From DASXUL01 sp036504855 (GTDB taxonomy: Bacteria; Armatimonadota; DTGP01; JAKQQT01): 64,000 bases of DNA. This document shows, one piece after another, positions 38,201-46,961 of the stretch. The notes beneath the pieces were generated by a model. That model saw only the letters and a program-made list of their open reading frames with translations. It ran no database searches and was not told the DNA's origin. How positions within the stretch are numbered: position 1 is the stretch's first letter; each line of letters begins with the position of its first letter. A program made the position numbers and the translations under genes. Where the stretch lies: contig DASXUL010000071.1 of the NCBI GenBank assembly GCA_036504855.1, positions 4,911 to 68,910 of the forward strand, written 5' to 3'.

Positions 38201-38851
38201 AGCCCGCTGTGGGGCGGCTACAACGACATCGCCGGCTCCTACAAAAACGGCTACCAGACCATCAATGCGCTGGCGCCGTGGGAGGCCCGTTGGGTTAAGG
38301 TCGGCCAGCCGCTGATGCTGGCAGTTCCGAAGCCCACAACAACTACCGCCGCTTCGCTGGCTTCGCGCACCGCCGTGGTCCATACCCCGCTGCTGCCCGC
38401 GGCGAATATCTGGGCCATGAACGTCACGGCCGCCATCGGCGGACTCGTGGATGATGATCTTGGCCTCGGCGTGGCCACCCGCGGAACCGCGGGCGTTGAC
38501 GCCGGCCTGGACCTGGCGAAGCCGAACCCGATGGACGCCAACTCCGCCACGCTCTACACCGCATTCGCCCAGTCGCCCAACGCCTACGCGACGGACGTCC
38601 GAGGCGCCACCGGCAATGAGACCTGGCGATTCCACGTTACCACCAACATCGGCCGCCAGTCGGCCACGCTCACCTGGCATGGGACGGGCGCTCTGCCCGC
38701 CGGCACAACGCTGACCCTTGTCGATCCGTCCGCGAACAAGACGGTGGATATGACGAAGCTCGGCGCCTATCAGTACCAGACGGCCCGCTACGGCGAATCG
38801 CGCGAGTTCCGCGTGGAACTCCGCGGACCGAAGGTCCCCGGACGCCGCTAG
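32243..38851 (+). CDS. Very large secreted repeat protein (PD40 and carboxypeptidase-regulatory domains)
   Basis: 2202 residues from the ATG at 32243 (GGGAGA 6 bases upstream; upstream in-frame starts lack a signal). A signal peptide (MLVRFAAKARAVHLGVLSLVLTLAAA) precedes a Pro/Lys-rich linker. Residues ~90-620 include TolB/PD40-like propeller motifs (HPRFSPDGKYLAFSV, FWSEENQLGFSSDRQDLNGDG). Residues 1000-1270 contain GGRMLLAGDDVAF, part of a domain I do not recognise. Residues ~1275-1840 are six carboxypeptidase-regulatory-like modules, five in tandem. The C-terminus (~1845-2202) has GWNLIGNPF and an unnamed domain; there is no dockerin or PEP-CTERM. Surface or extracellular; function unknown. 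Confidence 0.88.
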   Translation: MLVRFAAKARAVHLGVLSLVLTLAAAPPAPSAPRVPALRTTPVTQKPQPKAVWKTPLKPAKAPKATYYTRQSLAPIPKRPIRAFAPASTFERLRPSRGVGKMSTVFSHDFPGMPASQGALTAGTGFNTEPCFVHDSPSFLYASGGPNGPDQTGGRYPILPKDPTALTDDEKVIKEPAYLLGDDYSLQIDSPLLSRGSGTLWSGDSTIRGEFFEPSVGRSRDPRGRDENFRTAFSCYMPEDVDSTPYKVVPAGITVSEVGPAVRVIGYSDDLLSNPNTTPRPGITKILQPQLIGIGTRVVTDDAGAQTKFTYPIYAPDGSPAVFPGNPRFIVFASLRGGSGYTSLYLWDTSKNYGDSGEVRRIVGIAGKSILHPRFSPDGKYLAFSVTDIKFDPVEFVPANGVDIGAPQVFPDFVFNIDCVAPNDPASPVQTAFKSYVGVMPFRFGYEYGFTGGNDLSGGSGSITRISNFTIPDPGDPTGVKKITSRDWMPFWSEENQLGFSSDRQDLNGDGYGDAVNPDPAAGRFSIYTFSHPYSPDKVHFDADLKANVYEDSGTPDLSPSFQMVGDPTTKTSNEMLGAWVPLEPGWSYWYGNTDAGDVLGDNALAVLAPRLLAVSDADPADPTKTGAPNLWGSDRTVPTDFSKGNVLTSLPTVAFETSGNKQGTPGEVATISAPINTKLGTLLDRNGDLLPIKVYAVIKDPDNKLFNVAQTLWGIKTANLRLSEVDSNIITMIYREINCEPVSYDVDSITAFDAKYPTDADKYPANPDGAQIGAIVELTPSATDATVYTGKWFSPMEASDYIIDIIVSPADITAPTFLPIISDNIQGCTTAPFVPYSPILMVSDFAQGQQSVPYTTKAPTTAGVPTESYLTERPHADWCYLPGGALDARPVTTQSGWVGLGPRYEFQTGTLVENQTKVIPVDPTDPTSTVLYRSDLDPTQPAGVTTQPMVSIGQSGPYDLWRTQCRLPITLDTLKQYLPYTQLQAGYPDSTVPREQRVADRSVFWFAPHAGQLGGSAGIEARNFGTLANFDTQAEIVKYLNRGGRMLLAGDDVAFTLAQNIPGQPNGVLDFFKVKFDTGKATDVDSFDYQWFRTALTPVNADNQQGLNPIPYVAWNPTGYHFGNDLTPNSLDLAPFYSYPKGTYLNNISLPLGDANINSTHEDGALTNLFIDSIVTKAAATGSWNSWSGQPIFTYNDGSTGAIQTEAPLLLLDAATKQQENTARSKTLFFAFGLEGVNRTYRAQDADDDMATGHYHARNTLAELLHNAVDFLNTGSIVGHTWLNGTTTPINNVLVRAYDDYRARSKGFLHGTTLSGPSTLYPGMAAGAYRIEGMDASVYRLDAYAAGYNFVNTGEAYVFGGLNSPQTNLYLVPVPAGTLNGVVTDASSANPVAGASVHVRDISGQIDRTVTTDAEGKYSFAALPAGIYDADVKAVGYNDYQFGSEISVLQGPNVTTQNFQIGAATPPGTVEGAVTDGNGAGIADAQVTLQDQNGVAVTPKDGGANPVRTGPDGKYSFVVDAGTYTVLAELTDFDPQTKPATVTSAGTTTVNFTFSTTPLPTILTGVVKDDQGAALKGAKVSLLDGDGALVTLTGQDNPATTGDDGKYTFTLDAGGSFQVKVEADTFDAQTKPATVVIHETTTVDFDMVKTVVTGTLTGTVTDSANGTLISGATVRVRNADSSVDQSVTTGADGVYSVANLPAGPYTVDASAVGYDAYTTTEPVEVAAGPAVTTHNIALNKTIVVPDSGTLQVSVVSAANTPSVPLANANVTVYDQSTSQIAVTLDGGANPATTNGSGQAAFKLAPGAYTAVVAVTPYATQTKAGTVQKDKTTTLSFTFGAPLHIYGAGKVLLASAPYDYTGSDLAAVLAVTSDSLKNAVVAFDASQNFVFYPTFPADTFHVGRGYGLKLTTDGIVRTPGTAAAVGTDNYFVMQLNAGWNLIGNPFTTAIPWDDSDAGVRIRVAFGGTVGTKSFKISDAMTSGYILSPLWGGYNDIAGSYKNGYQTINALAPWEARWVKVGQPLMLAVPKPTTTTAASLASRTAVVHTPLLPAANIWAMNVTAAIGGLVDDDLGLGVATRGTAGVDAGLDLAKPNPMDANSATLYTAFAQSPNAYATDVRGATGNETWRFHVTTNIGRQSATLTWHGTGALPAGTTLTLVDPSANKTVDMTKLGAYQYQTARYGESREFRVELRGPKVPGRR
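36370..37765 (+). repeat. Five tandem carboxypeptidase-regulatory-like coding repeats
   Basis: Five consecutive modules of roughly 85-95 codons inside the large secreted protein. Each carries a G-x-V-x-D opening, a G-A-x-V core and a D-G-K-Y-S/T-F or equivalent turn (for example TDAEGKYSF, GPDGKYSF, GDDGKYTF, GADGVYSV). The second, third and fifth also share a D-x-Q-T-K-P/A strand, so they are closest relatives. Confidence 0.8.
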
Positions 38852-38866
38852 GCGCCGGGAATGATC

Positions 38867-38902
38867 GAACAGGGGCGCGTCCGCGAGGGCGCGCCCCTGT
38901 TC
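38867..38902 (+). terminator. Terminator of the large secreted protein
   Basis: A perfect 13-bp stem (GAACAGGGGCGCG / CGCGCCCCTGTTC) with a 10-base loop, followed by TGATTT, 16 bases past the stop. Confidence 0.8.
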
Positions 38903-39088
38903 TGATTTCGGGACGCCGTCCGGGCGTCGAAAACCTCCCGTCCGCCGGCTATGGCTCCGTTCAGGAACCTCCGCACTGTGGTCGAAACCACTCGATGGCG
39001 TCATATTGTTAGGGAATGGCGGCGCGACCAATCGTCCCATATGGTTGCTCTGCTCAACACCTCGCCCAGAAGGACAACAGCACTTACC

Positions 39089-41998
39089 ATGAAAAGCGCG
39101 CACCCGGAACGCGAACTGGAGCACGTCCTTGCTCATCGCAAGAGCCTGATCGAACGGTTCCAATCGGAAATAGCATTCGCCCGAAAACTCGCCGTACTGG
39201 AAGGGGAGTCAGCCGCCCATTGGGCGGCCCTCATCGACAAAGCGGTTGAGGCCTTCGAGCCTGTCGCGAGCGGTTCGTTGGAGGCCGCGGGCAAAGCGCT
39301 CGCGGATGCGGAGGCCATCATGGCCCCCATTGGCGAAGCTGCCAAGCAGCATACCGTCCATTGCGTCGGCCACGGCCACATCGACATGAACTGGATGTGG
39401 GGCTGGCCGGAGACGGTGGCGGTCACCAACGATACGTTCACCACCGTGCTCAAACTGATGGACGAGTTCCCCACGTTCAAGTACACCCAGAGCCAGGCCT
39501 CCGTGTACGAGATCGCCCGGGTCCATAATCCGGAGCAGTTCGAGCGCATCAAGGCCCGCGTGAAGGAGGGCCGCTGGGAAGTGGCGGCCAGCCACTGGGT
39601 GGAGGGCGATAAAAACCTGGCGTCGGGTGAAAGCCTCACGCGGCACCTCCTCTACACGCGCGCCTTCTTCTTGGTGCACTTCGGCCTCAAGCCAGAGGAC
39701 GTCGTCATCGACTGGTCGCCAGATACCTTCGGGCACGCGCATAGCTTGCCGACCATCGACTCGCGCGGCGGGGTGAAGCGCTACTACCTGTGCCGCGGCG
39801 GCGACACGTACAACCCGCCGCTGTTCTGGTGGGTTGGGCCGGACGGCGCGCGCATCCTCGCCTATCGCGACATCCGGTGGTACAACAGCGCCATCGAGCC
39901 GAACATGGCCGACGCCCTCCTGGAATTCCGGGAAGCCACCGGCCTGAAGGACTACATGCAGATGTATGGGGTGGGGGACCACGGCGGCGGCCCGACCCGA
40001 CGGGACCTCCGACGCTGTCTGGACATGAACGCCTGGCCGATCTTCCCGAACTTCCGGTTCGCCGTTACCAACGACTTCTTCTCCATCGCCGAAGCCAATG
40101 GAGATTCGATCCCGGAGATCCGCCGCGAACTGAACTATGAGTTCTCCGGCTGCTACACCAGCCAGAGTGAGATCAAGAAGAACAACCGTCACGGAGAGAA
40201 TGCCTGCGCCGAGGCTGAAGTCTGCGCCACCCTGGCCCACGTGGCTGCTGGCAAACCGTATCCCGGCGCGGCCCTTCGAAACGCCTGGGTGGACGTTCTG
40301 TTCAGCCACTTCCATGACATCCTGCCCGGTTCCGGCGTGCGTGATACGCGCACGTTCAACCAGGGCATGTACCAACAGGTCGCAGCGATCACCGGACAGG
40401 TGAAGACACAGGCCCTCCGCGCGCTCGCCGCCGCCGTTGATACATCCTTCGCGGGCGAGCGCGACAAGACGGAAGTCCCTCCCAAGCAGGAGGCGTTCGG
40501 CCTTGGCGGCGGCGCCGGACGGAACGCCGGCGACGGCGGCCTTTCGGACTTTGGCCCCGTTGTGGACGGCCCGCGGCCCGTGGTGGTGTTCAACCCAACC
40601 GCGTGGCAGCGTGACGAGGTTGTGCGCGCAACGGTTTGGGACGCGCAGTCCGGCATCAGCCCCGGAGACGTCAAGAAGAAGACATTCGTGGTGAAGCGCC
40701 CGGACGGATCAACGGTTGCCGCGCAGCGCGTGGGATCCGGCGATTACTGGGGGCACCAGTTCGTGGACGTTGTCTTTCCCGCCAGCGTTGGCCCGATGGC
40801 CTACAGCGCCTATTCCATTGAGGAAGGCGATGCTGCGGCCTCGGAACCCGGAGTAACGGTTACGGCGGAAGCCGAGGGCAAAGACCACGTGAACTTGCCC
40901 GCCGGGCTCATTGCCATGGAGAATGAGTTCCTCCGCGTGGAGTTCGACAAGCTGTCCGGCGGCGTTTCGCAGCTTCTAGACAAGCGAACCGGGGTTAACC
41001 TGGCTAGCCCCGCGGAGCCGCTTGGCGTTCTGGAGTTCGTGCAGGAACGCCCCCAGGGCGGCAGCGCGTGGATTCTGGGCGCTCCGAAGTCGGTGGTGTG
41101 CCCGCTGGAACTGGCATCGTTCGGAGTCGGCTCGGCCGGCCAGTGGAGCACAGACATAGCGGACAACAGCCCCCACGTTGCCACCGTCACAGCCAAAGGC
41201 GTCATCCGCGGGTCGCACTTTACCGTCACGTACCAGCTAAAGGCCGACCAGCCGTGGCTGGAGATTACCGTGGACGTTCGCTGGGTGGAGATCGGAACCC
41301 CGGAAACCGGAATCCCGAAGCTCAACATGCGGTTCCCGGTGGCGCTCTCCGCCCTGAAGCCGTCCTACGAGATCCCGTTCGGCAAGGTGGACCGCGACGC
41401 GATGAACGGTCGCGACGTGCCCGGCCTCCGCTGGATGGACGTCCGCAACGAGACGGCCGGGCTCGGCATCCTGAACGACAGCAAGTACGGGCATAGCTTG
41501 AAGGAGAACGTCGCCCGCATCACCCTCATCCGTTCCACGTACTCGCCGGATCCGATTCCGGAAGTTGGGGACCACGTCATCCGCATGGCCGTCTACCCGC
41601 ACGCGGCGGATGCCGCGGTGGGCGATCTGGTGCGGGCAGGCGCGGCGTTCAACCACCCGCTGCTCTCCGTGGCCACCGACGTCCATGAAGGCGCTCTGCC
41701 GGCCGTCCTGGCCTCCGCAGTGGCCTCCCAGACGCCGGGCGTCATCGTAACGCAGATCAAGGTGGCCGAAGACGGCGATGGCGTCATCTTCCGCCTCCAG
41801 GAAACGGACGGCGCCGACGCGAAGGCGAACGTGCAGGTGGACGCCGCGCTCTTCGGCGAGCTGGCGTCGGCTGTCGAGGTGGATCTGCTGGAACGCGCCA
41901 TGGCTGGCGGAACCGCCAGCCCGGCGTCAACGGGCTTCACGGTTAGCGTGCCGGCCTCCGGCATTGCATCCGTTCGCGCCAGACTGAAGGCGCGGTAG
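39089..41998 (+). CDS. Alpha-mannosidase, glycoside hydrolase family 38
   Basis: About 969 residues from the ATG at 39089; ATGs at 39041 and 38951 are in frame and the start is uncertain (an AAGGA lies 14 bases upstream). No signal peptide with this start, so probably cytoplasmic. The zinc site H95-G-H97-I-D99 (VGHGHIDMNWMW) and the nucleophile D212 in IDWSPDTFGH are intact. The C-terminal half (about 480-969) forms the GH38 beta-sandwich region. It hydrolyses terminal alpha-mannose residues from oligosaccharides, consistent with the glycan-degrading neighbourhood. Confidence 0.93.
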   Translation: MKSAHPERELEHVLAHRKSLIERFQSEIAFARKLAVLEGESAAHWAALIDKAVEAFEPVASGSLEAAGKALADAEAIMAPIGEAAKQHTVHCVGHGHIDMNWMWGWPETVAVTNDTFTTVLKLMDEFPTFKYTQSQASVYEIARVHNPEQFERIKARVKEGRWEVAASHWVEGDKNLASGESLTRHLLYTRAFFLVHFGLKPEDVVIDWSPDTFGHAHSLPTIDSRGGVKRYYLCRGGDTYNPPLFWWVGPDGARILAYRDIRWYNSAIEPNMADALLEFREATGLKDYMQMYGVGDHGGGPTRRDLRRCLDMNAWPIFPNFRFAVTNDFFSIAEANGDSIPEIRRELNYEFSGCYTSQSEIKKNNRHGENACAEAEVCATLAHVAAGKPYPGAALRNAWVDVLFSHFHDILPGSGVRDTRTFNQGMYQQVAAITGQVKTQALRALAAAVDTSFAGERDKTEVPPKQEAFGLGGGAGRNAGDGGLSDFGPVVDGPRPVVVFNPTAWQRDEVVRATVWDAQSGISPGDVKKKTFVVKRPDGSTVAAQRVGSGDYWGHQFVDVVFPASVGPMAYSAYSIEEGDAAASEPGVTVTAEAEGKDHVNLPAGLIAMENEFLRVEFDKLSGGVSQLLDKRTGVNLASPAEPLGVLEFVQERPQGGSAWILGAPKSVVCPLELASFGVGSAGQWSTDIADNSPHVATVTAKGVIRGSHFTVTYQLKADQPWLEITVDVRWVEIGTPETGIPKLNMRFPVALSALKPSYEIPFGKVDRDAMNGRDVPGLRWMDVRNETAGLGILNDSKYGHSLKENVARITLIRSTYSPDPIPEVGDHVIRMAVYPHAADAAVGDLVRAGAAFNHPLLSVATDVHEGALPAVLASAVASQTPGVIVTQIKVAEDGDGVIFRLQETDGADAKANVQVDAALFGELASAVEVDLLERAMAGGTASPASTGFTVSVPASGIASVRARLKAR

Positions 41999-42061
41999 CC
42001 GCCTCATAATCCGGGCGGCGCGTGCGGCATGGCCGCTTGATGCCGCCGGCGACACGGAACG

Positions 42062-42116
42062 TGCGGGGTTTCCGTTTCAGGGGTATCATCCCTGAGGCGG
42101 AGCCCCGCATTCTTTG
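42062..42116 (+). terminator. Terminator of the alpha-mannosidase gene
   Basis: A long interrupted hairpin: TGCGGGG / CCCCGCA outermost (42062-42068 / 42103-42109), then TCCG / CGGA and TCAGGG / CCCTGA, loop GTATCAT, followed by TTCTTTG. The intergenic stretch 42117-42250 shows no gene. Confidence 0.75.
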
Positions 42117-42250
42117 TGTCGGTTCCGCCACCGTGCAACCATTCTCAGGGTTTTTCGACATCCACGCACACCCAGGCCACCTTGGGCCGGGGTCGGAGGG
42201 AGGAGGCGTGGGGTTTCTAGGCAATTCGAAACAGCGAGTTCATAATTGGC

Positions 42251-42280
42251 TTGCCGATGGGCATTGCCTTGCGGTACAAT
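42251..42280 (+). promoter_or_regulatory. Candidate promoter of the third prepilin
   Basis: TTGCCG (42251-42256), 18 bases, TACAAT (42275-42280). The implied leader to the prepilin ATG is about 270 bases and contains no convincing gene. Confidence 0.5.
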
Positions 42281-42556
42281 ATTACCACAGGCGCTTAATC
42301 ATTCCATAAGGCGAATGCAAAAGAGAAATGCGTTGTTCAGGCGCCCCCCGCGTTCGGGCGCCGTGAATAGGCTTGTTCGCCATGGCAATCCCATCTACCC
42401 TGTTGCGCTGGCCATCCGCCGGTTTGCCGGCCGTTTTGACAATCAGCGCGCGAAGATGCGGCGGCAGCCTTACGGCGCCGTATCGGAGACCTTCACTGTT
42501 GACTGGATCAATGGCCCTTGCGGCTTGCAGCCGCTAAGCGTGGGTTGGAGGTTACC

Positions 42557-43381
<825 letters not shown>

Positions 43382-43605
43382 CCTCTTTCCACCCGGGTGG
43401 CGGCTCGCCGCGTTGGCGCAAGGCGCGCCGCCACAAGTGCGCGACAATCTGGAAACCGCATCCGCGGATATGGGGATACCCGCGGGTGGTTGGACACCCC
43501 CAGCATCGGTTCGACGTTAGGCGCGGCTGCGACCGCGCCGTTGGCCCTCACGCCTCCGGTGCAACAATCGTCTCTCAGCGACAGTTCAGTCACAGGAGAA
43601 CAGAC

Positions 43606-46600
43606 ATGCGCAATATTTGGAAGGCCGTGGGCGCTGCCGTCATCGTGGCGGCCACGCTGGCGGCCCCGTCCGGCGCACAGACGATCCAGGTAGCGATCGA
43701 TCAGATCTACAGCTCGGTCGGCCTTGGCCCCGGCGGCGGCAACCCGGTCATCGCGAGCTGGCCGAACGATCCCGACCCGGCTCCGTATACGAAACACCTG
43801 GAGAACATTCAGCCTGGCTCGTACGTTGAGTACAGGATTACGGCGGCCACGGCTGGCCTCTACACCATCGGCATTGAACACCTGCAGCCCAGTGACCCCC
43901 ATCTCGTGTACACCTTCGAGACGCGGGCCTACTCCAGCCCCGAGGACCCTTACGCCACCCGCTACGCCACGGTAGACAGCAAGGACTACGGGCAGTTCGG
44001 CAGCTTCAACCCTCGCGTCTATACGATGGAAGATCCCATCCGTGACGCCTCCAACAACCCCCTGACCGTCCCCCTCGTGGCCGGCGACAACATTCTGCGC
44101 ATTCGCGTGATCAACCTGCGCCACTTCGCCTACCCGCACTATCCAATTCTGCCCTCCGACCTCGGCTTGGCCGGCGTCCGGCCCACGGACGGCGCCTTCT
44201 GGTCCAACGTCCAGTGGGTGTCTGTTCACCTCACCTACTCGGCGCCGCTTCCCGAAATGGGAACCGTATCGGGAACCGTAACGGGCGATAAGCCGGCCGG
44301 GCAACTCGTTCGACGCGCCCTGGTGGCGGTGAACCCCACCGGCAAGTCACCCGCCGAGCTGACATCGTTCTGGGTATGGGGCGCTTACACCTATACGAAG
44401 AACGACGGCTCCTACTCTCTGAAGGCGCCCGTCGGCGCCATGGAAATGAAGGCCAGCCGGCCCAGCAGCTACGTGCCAAGCGGATCAACTCCGGTGGCCG
44501 TCACCGTTTCCAGCGGCACTCCTGCTACCGCCAACGCCACCCTGACCTCGATCTTCTATAACGACGGCGCCGACCTGGTTGCCTTCCCCCAGGCCGAGTA
44601 CTTCGACGATCACAACGGCAACATCGGCATCCTCCCCGTCGACGGCCAGAACGGCTACAAGATGGGTTGGATCGACCCGGGCGACAGCGTCAGCCTGCTC
44701 GTGGACGTGCCGCAGTCCGGCAACTATGAGGTCACCGATTCGTACACCAACGGCGGCGGCCAGGGCCTGATTCGCCTCAGCAGCGATCTCGGCCCCACCA
44801 CCGAGGACACCCAGGATCCGTTTGGCTGGGGTAGCCGAACCGACAAGACGTTCGCAAACTCGATCTATCTGGCACAGGGCACGCAGACCCTCACCCTCTC
44901 TCTTATCTCCGGCGCCAGCGACCAAGATGGATTCAAGCTGCGCCTGCTCTCCACGCCGATCACCGTCGGCAAGATCCAGGGCACGGTTACTGACAGCATC
45001 ACCGGCGCCGGGGTTGCGAACGCCACGGTTACCACCGGAAGCATGACCGTCACCACAGACGCGACGGGGCACTACCAAGGCATCGCCACAGCGGGCGATA
45101 ACCTGCCGGTGACCGTCACCGCGCCGTTCATCGACACCGTCGTTACCGGGTCCACCTCGCTGGCCGTTAACGACTCCATCACGCGGAACTACGTTGTAAC
45201 GATCCGGCCGCACATTGCGCTGAACACCTCCGCCGGGAATACCTGGCGCGTGGTGGGCAACACGGGCGGCACGGTGGACTACAGCGGCATCAATGTTGTT
45301 GATTCTTCTTGGGACACGATCGCCGTTCCGCTCGACTGGAGCGCCAAGTACCCCACCGACGACATCTACGGATGGTATCGCGTTCACTTCACCGTGCCGG
45401 CCGGCTTCACATCCCTGATCCCGGGCCGAGGCGTGTTCGTTCACCTGGCCGGCATCGACGACACCGATGTCACCTATCTGAACGGCGTGAAGATCGGCGG
45501 ATGGGGCAAGATGCCGAACCCGCCTCTGGACGCTCAAACCGACCCGCTTCACACCAACCCGCCCACTGCCGGCATGCCCGAAGTTCGGTATCCGGGCCTT
45601 GACCTGGGGTACAGCGGCGATCGCATGTACTACGTCGACCCGAGCCTCCTGAAGACCGGTGACAATGTGCTGGCCGTGCAGGTCTTCGACCTCACCCTGG
45701 CGGGCGGAATCGTTGGCGACGTCAACATCGAAGTAGCCCCCGCCAAAGGCGTCGTGACCGGTAAGGTCACCTCCGGCGGCGTCGCCGTTGCCGGCGTCCG
45801 CGTTACGGCTTCCAACACCAGCGCCATCTCCAACGACTGGACGATGACCGACGCCAGTGGCGCTTATACGTTGCCCCACGTCACCACCGGCGCCATGGTG
45901 ATCTCCTGCATCAAGCCCGGATACCTGGGCGGCGTGAAGGGGCTCTCCGTAGGCAGCGGATCCGCGTCCACCGTGAACTTCGACATCGCCGCCGCCGGCG
46001 ACCCCATCGCCCCCATCTACGACGAATTCAGCGACGGCCCAACCGGTTGGAAAACGAAGTGGTGGGCCATTTCGCTGGCGAATAACACACCCGAAAACGC
46101 GCCGACAATCACAGAGCCCGGAATGGACCTGAACCTCGGCGTCACCATCCCGTCGTCCATTGAGATCGACACGGGCACCGCGCAGCGCGGCTCCCTCACC
46201 TCTCAGCAGCGCTTCAGCCGATGGGCTTCGGTAAACGCCGGGCGCCTCGTCTCAGCGCTGCACTTCCCCGAGGATGGCGCGACACAGCCGAACGTCATCT
46301 TCCACCTGAATGCTCCGACCGCGGACACGTCGACCGGCATCGGGTTCAGCAACTACGTGGAACTGGACATCGAGGGCTATGCCTCCACCGGCGGCAATAC
46401 GGTTCCGATGTTCCAACTGTGGAGCGACCAGCCGTACGGCGGGCGCTTCGATTCCGGCCCCATCCCGGTGACCGGCATCTCCGGCATGGAGATGGTTAGC
46501 CCATCCCAGCCGCTGGACATGATGATCGTGCGAACGGGTTCCGTGTACGACTTCTACATCAACAACACTCTGATCCGCACCCAGAACCTGCCCGGCTCCC

Positions 46601-46878
46601 TGCCGGACCACCGCATCGCGATGTACTCGTACCACGCGTCCGGCAAGTCCGTGTGGGATTGGGTGAAGGCGAGCGGCGTCGTATCCGGCACGACTGTGGC
46701 CGGCGACATCAACGGAAATGGCGTGCTCGACAACGCCGACGTGGTGGCGGCCCTCCGCATCGCGGGCGGCCTTGATTCCAGCACCTCCACGCAAGTGACT
46801 GCCGGCAACGTGGTTACCGACCCCGGCATCACTTTGTCAGATGCCACGAAACTGGCGAGGGAGATCAACGGCCTGTAA
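43606..46878 (+). CDS. Secreted multidomain protein with dockerin-like C-terminus
   Basis: A 1090-residue exported protein with AGGAG upstream and a signal peptide ending PSGA. Domains by eye: an N-terminal unassigned domain 25-215, three carboxypeptidase-regulatory-like domains (about 219-318, 455-530, 712-798), a carbohydrate-binding-like segment 319-453 (DPGDSVSLLVDVPQSGNYEV), a GH2-type jelly-roll 539-711 (WDTIAVPLDWSAKY...YGWYRVHFTVP), a concanavalin-like sandwich 802-1028 and a dockerin-like end 1031-1090. The first calcium loop is DINGNGVLDNAD; the second (TDPGITLSD) is degenerate. No catalytic site recognised. Confidence 0.85.
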   Translation: MRNIWKAVGAAVIVAATLAAPSGAQTIQVAIDQIYSSVGLGPGGGNPVIASWPNDPDPAPYTKHLENIQPGSYVEYRITAATAGLYTIGIEHLQPSDPHLVYTFETRAYSSPEDPYATRYATVDSKDYGQFGSFNPRVYTMEDPIRDASNNPLTVPLVAGDNILRIRVINLRHFAYPHYPILPSDLGLAGVRPTDGAFWSNVQWVSVHLTYSAPLPEMGTVSGTVTGDKPAGQLVRRALVAVNPTGKSPAELTSFWVWGAYTYTKNDGSYSLKAPVGAMEMKASRPSSYVPSGSTPVAVTVSSGTPATANATLTSIFYNDGADLVAFPQAEYFDDHNGNIGILPVDGQNGYKMGWIDPGDSVSLLVDVPQSGNYEVTDSYTNGGGQGLIRLSSDLGPTTEDTQDPFGWGSRTDKTFANSIYLAQGTQTLTLSLISGASDQDGFKLRLLSTPITVGKIQGTVTDSITGAGVANATVTTGSMTVTTDATGHYQGIATAGDNLPVTVTAPFIDTVVTGSTSLAVNDSITRNYVVTIRPHIALNTSAGNTWRVVGNTGGTVDYSGINVVDSSWDTIAVPLDWSAKYPTDDIYGWYRVHFTVPAGFTSLIPGRGVFVHLAGIDDTDVTYLNGVKIGGWGKMPNPPLDAQTDPLHTNPPTAGMPEVRYPGLDLGYSGDRMYYVDPSLLKTGDNVLAVQVFDLTLAGGIVGDVNIEVAPAKGVVTGKVTSGGVAVAGVRVTASNTSAISNDWTMTDASGAYTLPHVTTGAMVISCIKPGYLGGVKGLSVGSGSASTVNFDIAAAGDPIAPIYDEFSDGPTGWKTKWWAISLANNTPENAPTITEPGMDLNLGVTIPSSIEIDTGTAQRGSLTSQQRFSRWASVNAGRLVSALHFPEDGATQPNVIFHLNAPTADTSTGIGFSNYVELDIEGYASTGGNTVPMFQLWSDQPYGGRFDSGPIPVTGISGMEMVSPSQPLDMMIVRTGSVYDFYINNTLIRTQNLPGSLPDHRIAMYSYHASGKSVWDWVKASGVVSGTTVAGDINGNGVLDNADVVAALRIAGGLDSSTSTQVTAGNVVTDPGITLSDATKLAREINGL

Positions 46879-46906
46879 GGCCATTCAGACTCACCCTCAC
46901 ATGAAG

Positions 46907-46939
46907 AGAGCCCCGGCGGATTGCCTCCACCGGGGCTCT
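46907..46939. terminator. Bidirectional terminator between convergent genes
   Basis: A 10-bp stem AGAGCCCCGG / CCGGGGCTCT with a 13-base loop, flanked by T-rich sequence on the plus side and by TTCATG on the minus side. It lies between the dockerin-like gene and the convergent barrel-protein gene. Confidence 0.7.
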
Positions 46940-46961
46940 TTCCACGTATGCTGGAAACCGA

